Assembly: GCF_014297465.1 (NCBI RefSeq)
Contig: NZ_JACORT010000001.1
Span: forward strand, 744,001 to 808,000
DNA: 64,000 nucleotides
Origin: Ramlibacter cellulosilyticus
Lineage (GTDB): Bacteria; Pseudomonadota; Gammaproteobacteria; Burkholderiales; Burkholderiaceae_C
Reading direction: 5' to 3'
Both the position numbers and the translations under genes were made by a program. Within the stretch, counting starts at the first letter, position 1. Every line of letters begins with the position of its first letter. Below, in pieces: positions 1 through 8,609 of this stretch. The notes beneath the pieces were generated by a model. The model made no database searches, was not told where the DNA came from, and was given only the letters and a program-made list of their open reading frames with translations.

Positions 1-197
1 CGGCCGTGCAGGTGGTCGTGCACATGATCTACTTCCTGCACCTCAACGCGAAGGTGGAAGGCGGCTGGACCATGCTCGCGACGCTGTTCACGATCATCGT
101 CGTGGTGATCATGCTGGCCGGCTCGATCTGGGTCATGTACCACATGAACACGAACATGATGCCGATGGATCCTCACACGGTCCGCAACATGCCTTGA
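1..197 (+). CDS. cyoD: Cytochrome bo ubiquinol oxidase subunit IV (C-terminal part)
   Basis: This is the 3' end of a gene that begins before the window; 64 codons and the stop are visible in frame 3. The motif HMIYFLHLN followed by one long hydrophobic helix and the tail SIWVMYHMNTNMM match the last two membrane helices of CyoD, the small subunit of the quinol-oxidising haem-copper oxidase CyoABCD in the inner membrane. The SURF1 gene starts three bases after the stop, as expected for the end of a Burkholderiales cyo operon. The rest of the operon is not visible. Confidence 0.88.
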   Translation, partial: AVQVVVHMIYFLHLNAKVEGGWTMLATLFTIIVVVIMLAGSIWVMYHMNTNMMPMDPHTVRNMP

Positions 198-199
198 CG

Positions 200-937
200 A
201 TGGATGTTCCCGCGCGAGGCCCGCGCTCGCTCCGCGCGCTGGTGGTGATGCTCACCGCCTGCGCGGTGGCGTGCGTGGGCTTCGTCGCATTGGGGGCCTG
301 GCAGGTCGAACGGCTCGGGTGGAAGGAGGCGCTCATCGCGCGGGTGGAGCGCAACGCGAACGGCGCGCCCGTTCCCGCGCCCGGCCCCGCGCAATGGGAC
401 CTCCTCACGCGCGACGACGAATACCGCCGCGTCCAGGTCCACGGCCGCCTCGACTACGAGCGCGAAGTGCTCGTGGCCGCCACGACGGGACTGGGGCAGG
501 GCTTCTGGGTGCTGACGCCGCTGCAGACGCAGCAAGGCCACTGGGTGCTGGTCAACCGCGGCTTCGTCCCTTCCGACCTGCGCGAGCGCGTGCCGCAGGG
601 TGCGCTGGAAGAGACGGTCACCGGCCTGCTGCGCTTCAGCGAGCCGGGCGGCCGGCTGCTGCAGAAGAACGATGCCGCCGAGGGCCGGTGGTACTCGCGC
701 GACGTTGCCGCCATCGCGCAAACGCAGCACCTCCCCGGGACGGTCGCCCCCTACTTCGTCGACGAGGTGGCACTCCCCGGCGCGCCGGCTGACTGGCCCC
801 GGCCCGGCCTCACGGTGCTCCAGTTCCCGAACAACCACCTGGTGTACGCCCTCACCTGGTTCGCGCTCGCCGCCATGACGGCCGCTGCGGTAGGCTACGT
901 GCTGCTCGACCACCGCCGCCGTCGCCCGACGGCCTGA
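200..937 (+). CDS. SURF1 family oxidase assembly protein
   Basis: The 245-residue product has the SURF1 layout: an N-terminal membrane helix at about residues 12-33, the family motif GAWQVERLGWK directly after it, a long periplasmic domain and a second membrane helix near residues 217-236. SURF1 proteins help insert haem or copper into haem-copper oxidases. Its position immediately after cyoD suggests it serves the cytochrome bo oxidase. The ATG at 200 was chosen over an in-frame TTG at 194 that overlaps the cyoD stop. Length is normal for the family. Confidence 0.88.
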   Translation: MDVPARGPRSLRALVVMLTACAVACVGFVALGAWQVERLGWKEALIARVERNANGAPVPAPGPAQWDLLTRDDEYRRVQVHGRLDYEREVLVAATTGLGQGFWVLTPLQTQQGHWVLVNRGFVPSDLRERVPQGALEETVTGLLRFSEPGGRLLQKNDAAEGRWYSRDVAAIAQTQHLPGTVAPYFVDEVALPGAPADWPRPGLTVLQFPNNHLVYALTWFALAAMTAAAVGYVLLDHRRRRPTA

Positions 938-947
938 GGGCCCCGGG

Positions 948-2273
948 TTGCTGACTCCATCCACCTTTCCCGCCACGGCGCCCGCCGTCGCCGGCATGGC
1001 GCCGGAACGCCTGGCGCACAACCGCAACCTGCTGCAGCTGGTGGAGCTGCGCTGGCTTGCCGTCGCCGGCCAGCTGCTCACCGTGCTGGTCGTGCAGACG
1101 CTGCTGCAGGTGGAGCTGCCGGTGCGCGAGATGCTCACGCTGCTCGCGATCCTGGCGCTCTTCAACGTGGCGAGCTGGCTGCGCACGCGCCTGTCGCTGC
1201 CGGTGGTCAACGCGGAACTGTTCGCCGGGCTCCTGGTGGACGTCGCCGTGCTGACGGGGCAGCTCTATTACGCGGGCGGCATCACCAACCCCTTCATCTT
1301 CCTGTTCCTGCTGCAGGTGGCGGTCGCCTCGGTGCTGCTGCGGCCCCGCTACGTGTGGGCGCTGGTGGCGGCCACGACGGGCGCCTTCATCGCGCTCACG
1401 CTGTGGCACCGGCCGCTGGCCCTGTCGGGACTGTTCGACGCCGTCCTCTCCACCGACTACGTCGGCGGCCTGCTCGTGTGCTTCGTGCTGAATGCGGCGC
1501 TGCTGGTGATCTTCATCGGCCGCATCTCGCGCAACCTGCGCCAGCGCGACGAGGCCCTCGCCAAGCTGCGGCAGCGCGCGGCGGAGGAGGAGCACATCGT
1601 GCGCATGGGCCTGCTCGCTTCGGGAGCCGCGCACGAGCTGGGAACGCCGCTCGCCACGCTGTCCGTGATCCTGGGCGACTGGTCGCGGATGGCGCCCTTC
1701 GCGGGCGAGCCCGAGCTGCGCGAGGAGATCGAGGAGATGCAGCGGCAGATCGCGCGCTGCAAGGCGATCGTGGCGGGCATCCTGAGCTCCGCCGGGGAGA
1801 CGCGCGGCGACGCGCCGGAGGAGACGACGCTCAACGCCTTCCTGGACACCCTGGTGGACGAGTGGAAGCGCACGCGCGGCGCCGAGCTCGCCTTCCGCCG
1901 GGAGGGGCTGGACCTGCCCATCATCTCCGACACGGCGCTCAAGCAGATGATCCACAACATCCTGGACAACGCGCTGGAGGCGGCGCCGGAGCAGCCGCTG
2001 CACTTCCATGCGCGCTGGGACGACGACACGCTGAGCCTGCGCGTGCAGGACCGCGGCCCCGGGTTCCCCGCGGACATCCTGGAGCGCCTGGGCACGCCTT
2101 ACCAGTCCAGCAAGGGCTCGGGCCGCGGCCTCGGGCTCTTCCTCGCCTTCAATGTCGCACGCACGCTGGGGGGACACATCGCGGCGCACAATGTCCCCGG
2201 GGGCGCCGAGGTGGAGATCACGCTGCCGCTGGCCGCCCTGATGCCGCAGGAGGATGCCGACGATGGACGCTGA
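948..2273 (+). CDS. regB: Redox sensor histidine kinase, RegB/PrrB type
   Basis: The protein has an N-terminal region of about six membrane helices, then dimerisation and ATPase domains. It carries the three RegB hallmarks: GGITNPF near residues 110-116 (the quinone-binding motif in the second periplasmic loop), the H-box HELGTPLATL with the phosphorylated His at residue 229, and the redox-active Cys at residue 271 in RCKAIVAGIL. GRGLGLFLA is the G2 box. In known systems RegB senses the quinone pool and oxygen and phosphorylates RegA to control respiration genes. The start is uncertain: TTG at 948, or the in-frame ATG at 996, which gives 425 residues and fits the family well. The gene overlaps regA. 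Confidence 0.9.
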   Translation: MLTPSTFPATAPAVAGMAPERLAHNRNLLQLVELRWLAVAGQLLTVLVVQTLLQVELPVREMLTLLAILALFNVASWLRTRLSLPVVNAELFAGLLVDVAVLTGQLYYAGGITNPFIFLFLLQVAVASVLLRPRYVWALVAATTGAFIALTLWHRPLALSGLFDAVLSTDYVGGLLVCFVLNAALLVIFIGRISRNLRQRDEALAKLRQRAAEEEHIVRMGLLASGAAHELGTPLATLSVILGDWSRMAPFAGEPELREEIEEMQRQIARCKAIVAGILSSAGETRGDAPEETTLNAFLDTLVDEWKRTRGAELAFRREGLDLPIISDTALKQMIHNILDNALEAAPEQPLHFHARWDDDTLSLRVQDRGPGFPADILERLGTPYQSSKGSGRGLGLFLAFNVARTLGGHIAAHNVPGGAEVEITLPLAALMPQEDADDGR

Positions 2274-2799
2274 GCGCGAACTGCTGGTCGTGGAGGACGA
2301 CGACGCCTTCGCGCGCACGCTCACGCGCTCCTTCGAGCGCCGCGGCTACCGCGTGCTGCGCGCGTCCGACCTGGAGAGCGCCAGGGCCGTTCTCGAAGGG
2401 CATGCGCCCGCCTACGCGGTCGTGGACCTCAAGCTGGCGGGTGGTGCCTCGGGGCTTGCCTGCGTGCAGCTGCTGCACGAGCACGATCCGGAGATGGTGA
2501 TCGTCGTGCTGACCGGCTACGCCAGCATCGCCACGGCCGTCGAAGCCATCAAGCTCGGCGCGCGCCACTACCTCGCCAAGCCCGCCAACACCGACGACAT
2601 CGAGGCCGCGTTCGCGCGCGCCGAAGGCGATGCAGAGGTGGAGCTCACCGAACGCCAGACCAGCATCAAGACGCTGGAGTGGGAGCGCATCCACGAGACG
2701 CTCGCCGAGACCGGCTTCAACATCTCCGAGACGGCGCGACGCCTGGGCATGCACCGGCGCACGCTGGCGCGGAAGCTGGAAAAGCAGCGGGTGAAGTAG
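2263..2799 (+). CDS. regA: Response regulator, RegA/PrrA type
   Basis: The protein has a receiver domain with the acidic pair after LLVVED, the phosphoacceptor Asp in VVDLKLAG and the conserved Lys in YLAKP, followed by a short C-terminal Fis-type helix-turn-helix (FNISETARRLGMHRRTLARK). This two-domain architecture of about 180 residues is diagnostic for RegA/PrrA/ActR. It is the cognate partner of the kinase encoded just upstream, whose 3' end it overlaps. An ATG at 2254 is an alternative that adds three residues. Its place next to cyoD and SURF1 suggests control of terminal oxidases, which is inference. Confidence 0.9.
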   Translation: MDAERELLVVEDDDAFARTLTRSFERRGYRVLRASDLESARAVLEGHAPAYAVVDLKLAGGASGLACVQLLHEHDPEMVIVVLTGYASIATAVEAIKLGARHYLAKPANTDDIEAAFARAEGDAEVELTERQTSIKTLEWERIHETLAETGFNISETARRLGMHRRTLARKLEKQRVK

Positions 2800-2809
2800 A
2801 TTGGAGGCC

Positions 2810-3292
2810 ATGCGCTCCAGACGCCTGGCCTTCCTCGCCCTCGCCGTCCTCGCCACCGCCGCCCCGGCGCAGGAGCGGCGCAACGTCTTCGGCGATCCCT
2901 TCCTGCAGGTCACGTCCGCGATCCCCGGCTGCCCCGTCCCGCGTCCCCCCGGGTTCACCGAGGAGGAGATCCGCAAGGAAGAACACGCGCGCGCCCAGCA
3001 CGGCACCAGCTGCTACCACTCGGGGCGTTGCCGGCTGCCGAACTCCTACCTGTACGACAAGGAGATCATTCCGCGCGTGCAGCAGTACATCCGGCGGGAT
3101 GGGCGCTTCGACGACACGTCGGTGTGGGTCCTGGGCGAGCGGCGCATCGTCACGCTGATGGGATGCGTGAAGACCCGGGAGCAGGGCGAGCAGATGGAGA
3201 AGGCGGTGATGCTGGTGGACGACGTGATGGGGGTGGTGAACTTCCTGCAGGTGGGGACCGGCGGCAAGCCGAAGTACGAGCTGGCGCGGTGA
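2810..3292 (+). CDS. Exported BON-domain protein
   Basis: The 160-residue product starts with a signal peptide (RRLAFLALAVLATAAPAQ) and, after a Pro- and Cys-containing linker, ends in a BON domain at about residues 80-150 (YDKEIIPRVQQYI, then VVNFLQVG). BON domains are small periplasmic or membrane-binding modules. The ATG at 2810 is used; an upstream TTG at 2801 would only lengthen a signal peptide that is already complete. It follows regA by ten bases and may be co-transcribed. The particular function is unknown. Confidence 0.7.
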   Translation: MRSRRLAFLALAVLATAAPAQERRNVFGDPFLQVTSAIPGCPVPRPPGFTEEEIRKEEHARAQHGTSCYHSGRCRLPNSYLYDKEIIPRVQQYIRRDGRFDDTSVWVLGERRIVTLMGCVKTREQGEQMEKAVMLVDDVMGVVNFLQVGTGGKPKYELAR

Positions 3293-3307
3293 CGGTGCGC
3301 CCGGATC

Positions 3308-3340
3308 GCTGGGGTGCGCTGACGCGCAACCCAGCCTACG
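3308..3340 (-). repeat. Dispersed palindromic element A, copy 1
   Basis: Reverse-orientation copy of an element whose forward form reads GTAGGCTGGGTTGC, a short variable loop, then GCACCCCAGC. The two halves are imperfectly complementary, so each copy can form a hairpin. It faces copy 2 across about 45 bases, giving a larger inverted repeat from 3308 to 3416. Confidence 0.85.
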
Positions 3341-3385
3341 GTCCGCCGCAATCGGAAGGATGCCGGCGCGGGACACGCCCGGGCC

Positions 3386-3416
3386 GTAGGCTGGGTTGCC
3401 CGAAGGGCACCCCAGC
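3386..3416 (+). repeat. Dispersed palindromic element A, copy 2
   Basis: Forward copy with loop CCGAAGG. It lies directly before the gltA terminator and pairs with copy 1 in inverted orientation. Confidence 0.85.
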
Positions 3417-3424
3417 GATGCAAA

Positions 3425-3455
3425 GCAAAAGGCCCGCGCCAGCGGGCCCTTTGCT
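3425..3455 (-). terminator. Rho-independent terminator of the sdh-gltA operon
   Basis: Read on the minus strand, GGGCCCGC and GCGGGCC form a strong GC stem with the loop TGGC, followed by CTTTTGC. It lies 15 bases past the gltA stop, where the sdhCDAB-sdhE-gltA transcript should end. Confidence 0.75.
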
Positions 3456-3470
3456 TGCAGAACCGAACGA

Positions 3471-4781
3471 TCAGCGCTTGTCGATCGGCTGCACGTCGCG
3501 CTTCGTGGCGCCGACGTACAGCTGGCGCGGACGGCCGATCTTGTACTCGGGGTCGGCGATCATCTCGTTCAGCTGGGCGATCCAGCCGACCGTGCGGGCC
3601 AGCGCGAAGATCGCGGTGAACAGCGAGACCGGGATGCCGATCGCGCGCTGCACGATGCCGGAGTAGAAGTCGACGTTCGGGTACAGCTTGCGGGAGACGA
3701 AGTATTCGTCCTCCAGCGCCACCTTCTCCAGGGCCATCGCCAGCTTGAACAGCGGGTCGTTGCCCAGGCCCAGGGTGTCCAGCACCTCGTGGCAGGTCTC
3801 GCGCATCAGCTTGGCGCGCGGGTCGTAGTTCTTGTACACGCGGTGGCCGAAGCCCATCAGCTTGATGCCGCTGTTCTTGTCCTTCACCTTGGACACGAAC
3901 TCGCCGATCTTCGCCACGCCGCCCATCTTCTGGATGTCTTCCAGCATGTTGAGCGCCGCCTCGTTGGCGCCGCCGTGCGCGGGACCCCACAGGCAGGCCA
4001 CGCCGGCCGCGATCGCCGCGAACGGGTTGGTGCCGGAGGAGCCGCACAGGCGCACCGTGGAGGTGGAGGCGTTCTGCTCGTGGTCGGCGTGCAGGATGAA
4101 GATGCGGTCCATGGCGCGCACCAGCACGTCGTTGGGCTCGTACTCCTCGCAGGGCGTCGCGAACATCATGCGCATGAAGTTCGACGTGTAGCCCAGCTTG
4201 TTCTGCGGGTACATGTAGGGCTGGCCCATGGAGTACTTGTACGCCATGGCGACGAGCGTCGGCATCTTCGCGATCAGGCGGATCGCGGAGATCTCGCGGT
4301 GCTCGGGATTGTTGATGTCCGTGCTGTCGTGATAGAAGGCCGACAGGGCGCCCACCAGGCCGGTCATCACGGCCATCGGGTGGGCGTCGCGGCGGAAGCC
4401 GCGCAGGAAGAACTGCATCTGCTCGTTGACCATCGTGTGGTTGGTCACGCGGTTGACGAAGTCCGTCTTCTGCTGCGGGTTGGGCAGCTCGCCGTACAGC
4501 AGCAGGTAGCAGGTCTCCAGGTAGTCGCACGAGGTCGCCAGCTGCTCGATCGGGTAGCCGCGGTACAGCAGCTCGCCCTTGTCGCCGTCGATGTACGTGA
4601 TGGTCGACTGGCAGGAGGCCGTGGACATGAAGCCCGGGTCGTACGTGAACATCCCCGTCTGGGCGTACAGCTTGCGGATGTCGACGACGTCGGGGCCGAT
4701 GCTGCCCTGGTAGACGGGCAGCTCGACGCTCGGGCTGCCGTTGCTGAAGGACAGCGTGGCCTTGTTGTCAGCGAGTTTCAT
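3471..4781 (-). CDS. gltA: Citrate synthase
   Basis: This 436-residue protein condenses oxaloacetate and acetyl-CoA to citrate, the entry step of the TCA cycle. Recognisable type II (hexameric, Gram-negative) features include the N-terminal beta-domain, the [10 protein letters not shown] segment with a catalytic His, [21 protein letters not shown] with the second His, and [14 protein letters not shown] before the catalytic Asp region. Length matches the family exactly. It is the last gene of the minus-strand sdh operon, 25 bases after sdhE. Confidence 0.97.
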   Translation of the reverse strand: MKLADNKATLSFSNGSPSVELPVYQGSIGPDVVDIRKLYAQTGMFTYDPGFMSTASCQSTITYIDGDKGELLYRGYPIEQLATSCDYLETCYLLLYGELPNPQQKTDFVNRVTNHTMVNEQMQFFLRGFRRDAHPMAVMTGLVGALSAFYHDSTDINNPEHREISAIRLIAKMPTLVAMAYKYSMGQPYMYPQNKLGYTSNFMRMMFATPCEEYEPNDVLVRAMDRIFILHADHEQNASTSTVRLCGSSGTNPFAAIAAGVACLWGPAHGGANEAALNMLEDIQKMGGVAKIGEFVSKVKDKNSGIKLMGFGHRVYKNYDPRAKLMRETCHEVLDTLGLGNDPLFKLAMALEKVALEDEYFVSRKLYPNVDFYSGIVQRAIGIPVSLFTAIFALARTVGWIAQLNEMIADPEYKIGRPRQLYVGATKRDVQPIDKR

Positions 4782-4806
4782 AGGGGTGTTCCTAAACAGT
4801 GGTCTC

Positions 4807-5100
4807 TCAATGCCGGGTACCGGTCGATGCGTCCGGCTTGCGCCGCAGCATCTCCAGCACTTCTCTCGTGTCCGGCCGATCCAGTTCGCCTTCGGGATCC
4901 TTGCGCCGCAGCAGCAGGTCCAGCAGGTCGTTGTCGGCCAGGTCCATCAGCTCCCCGAGCGCCTCGGCCTGCCGGACGGTCAGGCTGTCGGCGTAGCGGC
5001 CGAAGAAGCGCTCGATGAAAAGGTCGTTCTCCAGCAGCCCGCGGCGGCAACGCCAGCGCAGCTTGCTGAGGGCACGTTCGTCGAGCAGCGTTTCAGCCAT
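4807..5100 (-). CDS. sdhE: FAD assembly factor SdhE (succinate dehydrogenase assembly factor 2)
   Basis: The 97-residue protein contains the signature [14 protein letters not shown] near its N-terminus, the SdhE/YgfY/SDHAF2 motif (RGxxExD) needed for covalent attachment of FAD to the flavoprotein subunit SdhA. It sits between sdhB and gltA, the usual place in Burkholderiales. It is a small cytosolic helical protein expected to bind apo-SdhA. Confidence 0.92.
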   Translation of the reverse strand: MAETLLDERALSKLRWRCRRGLLENDLFIERFFGRYADSLTVRQAEALGELMDLADNDLLDLLLRRKDPEGELDRPDTREVLEMLRRKPDASTGTRH

Positions 5101-5114
5101 TGTGCGTCAAACGG

Positions 5115-5819
5115 TCAGACCGCGCGGCGGACCATCAATTCCTTGATCTTGCCGATCGCCATGGTCGGGTTGAGACCCTTCGGGCAGACGTCGACGCAGT
5201 TCATGATGGTGTGGCAGCGGAAGAGGCGGTACGGATCTTCCAGGTTGTCCAGGCGCTCGCCGGTCGCCTGGTCACGGCTGTCGGCGATGAAGCGGTAGGC
5301 CTGCAGCAGGCCGGCGGGGCCCACGAACTTGTCGGGGTTCCACCAGAAGCTCGGGCAGCTCGTGGAGCAGCTCGCGCACAGGATGCACTCGTACAGGCCG
5401 TTCAGCTCCTCGCGCTCCTCGGGCGACTGCAGCCGCTCCTTCTCGGGCGGGATCTCGTCGTTGACGAGGTAGGGCTTGATCGAGTGGTACTGCTTGAAGA
5501 ACTGCGTCATGTCCACGATCAGGTCGCGGATGACCGGCAGGCCGGGCAGCGGCTTCAGGACGATGGGGTCCTTCAGCGTGCGCAGGTTGGTCAGGCAGGC
5601 CAGGCCGTTCTTGCCGTTGATGTTCATCGCGTCGGAGCCGCAGACGCCTTCGCGGCAGGAGCGGCGGAAGGCGATGGTGGGATCCTGCGCCTTGAGCTTC
5701 ATCAGGGCGTCGAGCAGCATGCGCTCGTTGCCCTCCAGCTCGATCTCCACCGTCTGCATGTACGGCTTGGCATCCTTGTCCGGGTCGTAGCGGTAGATGT
5801 GGAAGGTGCGCTTTTGCAT
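5115..5819 (-). CDS. sdhB: Succinate dehydrogenase iron-sulfur subunit
   Basis: The 234-residue electron-transfer subunit of complex II shows all three cluster sites. For the 2Fe-2S centre these are C55, C60, D63 (Asp replacing Cys, as in E. coli SdhB) and C75. For the 4Fe-4S centre they are C145, C148, C151 and C155 region, and for the 3Fe-4S centre C202, C208 and C212. It passes electrons from SdhA to ubiquinone at the SdhCD membrane anchor. The gene lies between sdhA and sdhE. Confidence 0.97.
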   Translation of the reverse strand: MQKRTFHIYRYDPDKDAKPYMQTVEIELEGNERMLLDALMKLKAQDPTIAFRRSCREGVCGSDAMNINGKNGLACLTNLRTLKDPIVLKPLPGLPVIRDLIVDMTQFFKQYHSIKPYLVNDEIPPEKERLQSPEEREELNGLYECILCASCSTSCPSFWWNPDKFVGPAGLLQAYRFIADSRDQATGERLDNLEDPYRLFRCHTIMNCVDVCPKGLNPTMAIGKIKELMVRRAV

Positions 5820-5873
5820 GGGGTAATCCGTATCGTGAATCTAGGCGCTTTTCTTATGCGCAGGATTGCGTAA

Positions 5874-7682
5874 TCAGAAAGTCCGGACCTTGGGCGGCAC
5901 GGTTTCCACGGACAGCGGCTTGAGCTTCACGGGCTTGTACGCGAGGCGGCTGCCCTCGCTGTACCACAGCGTGTGCTTCATCCAGTTCGCGTCGTCGCGG
6001 CCCAGGGGGGCGACCGCGTCGTTCGCCGGGCGCTCGTAGTCGCTCACGGTGTGGGCGCCGCGGCATTCCTTGCGGGCGGCGGCGGACACGATGGTCGCCT
6101 GCGCGGCCTCGATCAGGTTCTCCACTTCCAGCGCCTCGACGCGGGCGGTGTTGAACACGCGCGACTTGTCCTTCAGCTCGATGGCGCCCACGCGATCGCG
6201 GATGGCCGCGATCTTGCGCACGCCTTCGTCCATGCTGGCCTGGGTGCGGAACACGCCGGCGTGCGCCTGCATGGCGGAGCGGATGTCGTTGGCGACGTTC
6301 TGCGCGTACTCGCCGGACGTCGTGTTGTCCAGGCGGTTGAGGCGCTCGAGCGAGCGCTCCGCGGCATCGGCGGGCAGCGGCTTGTGCGCCTTGGTGCGGC
6401 TCGCGTACTCCACGATGTGGTTGCCCGCGGCCTTGCCGAACACCAGCAGGTCCAGCAGCGAGTTGGTGCCCAGGCGGTTGGCGCCGTGCACGGACACGCA
6501 GGAGCACTCGCCCACGGCGTACAGGCCGTTCAGCGCGTCGTTGTCGCTGCCGTTGCGCTGCAGGACGACCTGGCCGTGGATGTTGGTCGGGATGCCGCCC
6601 ATCTGGTAGTGGATGGTGGGCACCACCGGGATCGGCTCGCGCGTGATGTCGACGTTGGCGAAGTTGATGCCGATCTCGTACACCGACGGCAGGCGCTTCA
6701 TGATGTCCTTCTCGCCGATGTGCGTCATGTCGAGCATGATGTAGTCCTTGTTCGGACCGCACCCGCGCCCTTCCTTGATCTCCTGGTCCATCGAGCGGGA
6801 CACGAAGTCGCGCGGCGCCAGGTCCTTCAGCGTGGGCGCGTAGCGCTCCATGAAGCGCTCGCCGTTGGCGTTGCGCAGGATGGCGCCTTCGCCGCGGCAG
6901 CCCTCGGTGAGCAGCACGCCCGCGCCGGCCACGCCGGTGGGGTGGAACTGCCAGAACTCCATGTCTTCCAGCGGGATGCCGGCGCGCGCCGCCATGCCGA
7001 GGCCGTCGCCCGTGTTGATGAAGGCGTTGGTGGAAGCCTGGTAGATGCGGCCCGCGCCGCCGGTGGCCAGCAGCACGGTCTTGGCGTGCAGCACGTGCAG
7101 GTCGCCGGTTTCCATCTCCAGCGCGGTCACGCCGACCACGTCGCCTTCGGCGTCGCGGATCAGGTCCAGCGCCATCCACTCGACGAAGAACGAGGTCTTC
7201 GCGCGCACGTTCTGCTGGTACAGCGTGTGCAGCATGGCGTGGCCGGTGCGGTCGGCCGCGGCGCAGGCGCGCTGCACGGGCTTCTCGCCGTAGTTCGCCG
7301 TGTGGCCGCCGAAGGGACGCTGGTAGATCGTGCCGTCGGGGTTGCGGTCGAAGGGCATGCCGAAGTGCTCGAGCTCGTACACGACCTTCGGCGCCTCGCG
7401 GCACATGAATTCGATCGCGTCCTGGTCGCCGAGCCAGTCGGAACCCTTGACGGTGTCGTAGAAGTGGTAGTGCCAGTTGTCCTCGGACATGTTGCCGAGC
7501 GAGGCGCCGATGCCGCCCTGCGCCGCCACGGTGTGCGAGCGGGTGGGGAACACCTTCGTCAGCACGGCCACGTTCAGGCCGGCGAGGGACAGCTGGAGGG
7601 AGGCGCGCATGCCGGAGCCGCCGGCGCCCACGATGACGACGTCGAACTTGCGCGTCGCGATGTTGCTCTTGGTGTATGCCAT
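5874..7682 (-). CDS. sdhA: Succinate dehydrogenase flavoprotein subunit
   Basis: The 602-residue catalytic subunit oxidises succinate to fumarate. The N-terminal dinucleotide fold VVIVGAGGSGMRAS is followed by SHTVAAQGG, whose His carries the covalent FAD, and by the substrate-site segment FHPTG. The ATG at 7682 gives the expected start MAYTKSN; the open frame continues upstream, but without family similarity. It is third in the order sdhC-sdhD-sdhA-sdhB. Confidence 0.97.
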   Translation of the reverse strand: MAYTKSNIATRKFDVVIVGAGGSGMRASLQLSLAGLNVAVLTKVFPTRSHTVAAQGGIGASLGNMSEDNWHYHFYDTVKGSDWLGDQDAIEFMCREAPKVVYELEHFGMPFDRNPDGTIYQRPFGGHTANYGEKPVQRACAAADRTGHAMLHTLYQQNVRAKTSFFVEWMALDLIRDAEGDVVGVTALEMETGDLHVLHAKTVLLATGGAGRIYQASTNAFINTGDGLGMAARAGIPLEDMEFWQFHPTGVAGAGVLLTEGCRGEGAILRNANGERFMERYAPTLKDLAPRDFVSRSMDQEIKEGRGCGPNKDYIMLDMTHIGEKDIMKRLPSVYEIGINFANVDITREPIPVVPTIHYQMGGIPTNIHGQVVLQRNGSDNDALNGLYAVGECSCVSVHGANRLGTNSLLDLLVFGKAAGNHIVEYASRTKAHKPLPADAAERSLERLNRLDNTTSGEYAQNVANDIRSAMQAHAGVFRTQASMDEGVRKIAAIRDRVGAIELKDKSRVFNTARVEALEVENLIEAAQATIVSAAARKECRGAHTVSDYERPANDAVAPLGRDDANWMKHTLWYSEGSRLAYKPVKLKPLSVETVPPKVRTF

Positions 7683-7693
7683 TTGTTCTGTCC

Positions 7694-8059
7694 TCAGACG
7701 CGCCACAGCACCTGGATGGCCCAGCCCGCGCAGCCCACGAGCCACACGAGGACCAGGATCTGCAGGACGAGGCGGATGCCGACGGGCTTGACGTAGTCCA
7801 TCAGCACGTCGCGCATGCCGACCCACACGTGGTACAGCAGGCCGACGATGGTGGCGAAGGTGAGCATCTTCATCCACTGCGGATGGAAGATGCCGGCCCA
7901 CGCGTAGTAGTCGACCGGGCCGCGGGTGAAGAGCACCTGCGCCAGCACGACCAGCGTGAAGAGGGCCATGACGACCGCGGTGACGCGCTGCGCCAGCCAG
8001 TCGCGGGTGCCGTAGTGCGCACCGACGACGGTGCGGCGGGAGCCGTAGTTGACTGCCAT
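7694..8059 (-). CDS. sdhD: Succinate dehydrogenase membrane anchor subunit
   Basis: This 121-residue protein has three hydrophobic helices. The segment GTRDWLAQRVTAVVMA and the motif YHVWVGMRDVLMDYV, which carries the haem-ligand His, are typical of SdhD. With SdhC it forms the ubiquinone site and haem b pocket of complex II. It lies 11 bases before sdhA and 9 after sdhC, as part of one operon. Confidence 0.93.
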   Translation of the reverse strand: MAVNYGSRRTVVGAHYGTRDWLAQRVTAVVMALFTLVVLAQVLFTRGPVDYYAWAGIFHPQWMKMLTFATIVGLLYHVWVGMRDVLMDYVKPVGIRLVLQILVLVWLVGCAGWAIQVLWRV

Positions 8060-8068
8060 GGTTCTTCC

Positions 8069-8491
8069 TTAGTAGACGCCGAAGAGCTTGAGGCCCAGGA
8101 CCACCGTCAGCAGCAGGCTGGCGACGAGGGTGACCTTCGCGGAAGTGCCGCCCCAGGCCTTGCTCACGGCCTTGTGGCTCACGTCCATCCAGACGTGGCG
8201 CAGGCCGGCGATGAAGTGGTGCAGGTAGGCCCAGATCAGCGCCAGGCACACCAGCTTGAGGACCACGCCGGTGCCGCCGGTGAAAGCGGCGCGCAGGCGG
8301 TTGCTGGAGATCTCGGAGGACACCGAGGCGTCGAAGATCCAGAGGATCAGGGGCAGCAGCACGAACATCAGCACGCCGCTGATGCGGTGCAGGATGGAGA
8401 CCCAGCCAGGCGCGGGCAGCCGGTACGTGGGCAGGTCCTTGAAGGCGTGGATGTTGCGGAATTCCGGCCGCTGCTTGGCGAGCTCTGTCAT
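8069..8491 (-). CDS. sdhC: Succinate dehydrogenase cytochrome b556 subunit
   Basis: The first gene of the sdh operon encodes a 140-residue membrane protein with three helices, the HRISGVLMF motif at residues 35-43 and the HHFIAGLRH motif with the haem-binding His near residue 91. Both are SdhC signatures. A 118-base gap separates it from the upstream GntR gene and holds a plausible promoter. Confidence 0.93.
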   Translation of the reverse strand: MTELAKQRPEFRNIHAFKDLPTYRLPAPGWVSILHRISGVLMFVLLPLILWIFDASVSSEISSNRLRAAFTGGTGVVLKLVCLALIWAYLHHFIAGLRHVWMDVSHKAVSKAWGGTSAKVTLVASLLLTVVLGLKLFGVY

Positions 8492-8538
8492 GCGTTTCTT
8501 TCGGATGGCGGGGGGTGTGCGGATGCGGACAACCCAAA

Positions 8539-8544
8539 ATTCTA
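8539..8544 (-). promoter_or_regulatory. Possible -10 element for the sdh operon
   Basis: On the minus strand TAGAAT lies about 48 bases upstream of the sdhC ATG in an AT-richer patch (AATAGAATTTTGGG) of otherwise GC-rich DNA. No clear -35 box is visible 16-18 bases upstream, so activator dependence is possible. Confidence 0.35.
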
Positions 8545-8609
8545 TTGCAACGCAACAGAGTGCTACCGACGACTGACTTGGGCCTTGCGTCCGAAAGGCC
8601 CGCCGGCCC

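Noticed and set aside
194-937. TTG start for the SURF1 gene at 194
   Set aside because: The ATG at 200 avoids overlap with the cyoD stop and gives a normal N-terminus.
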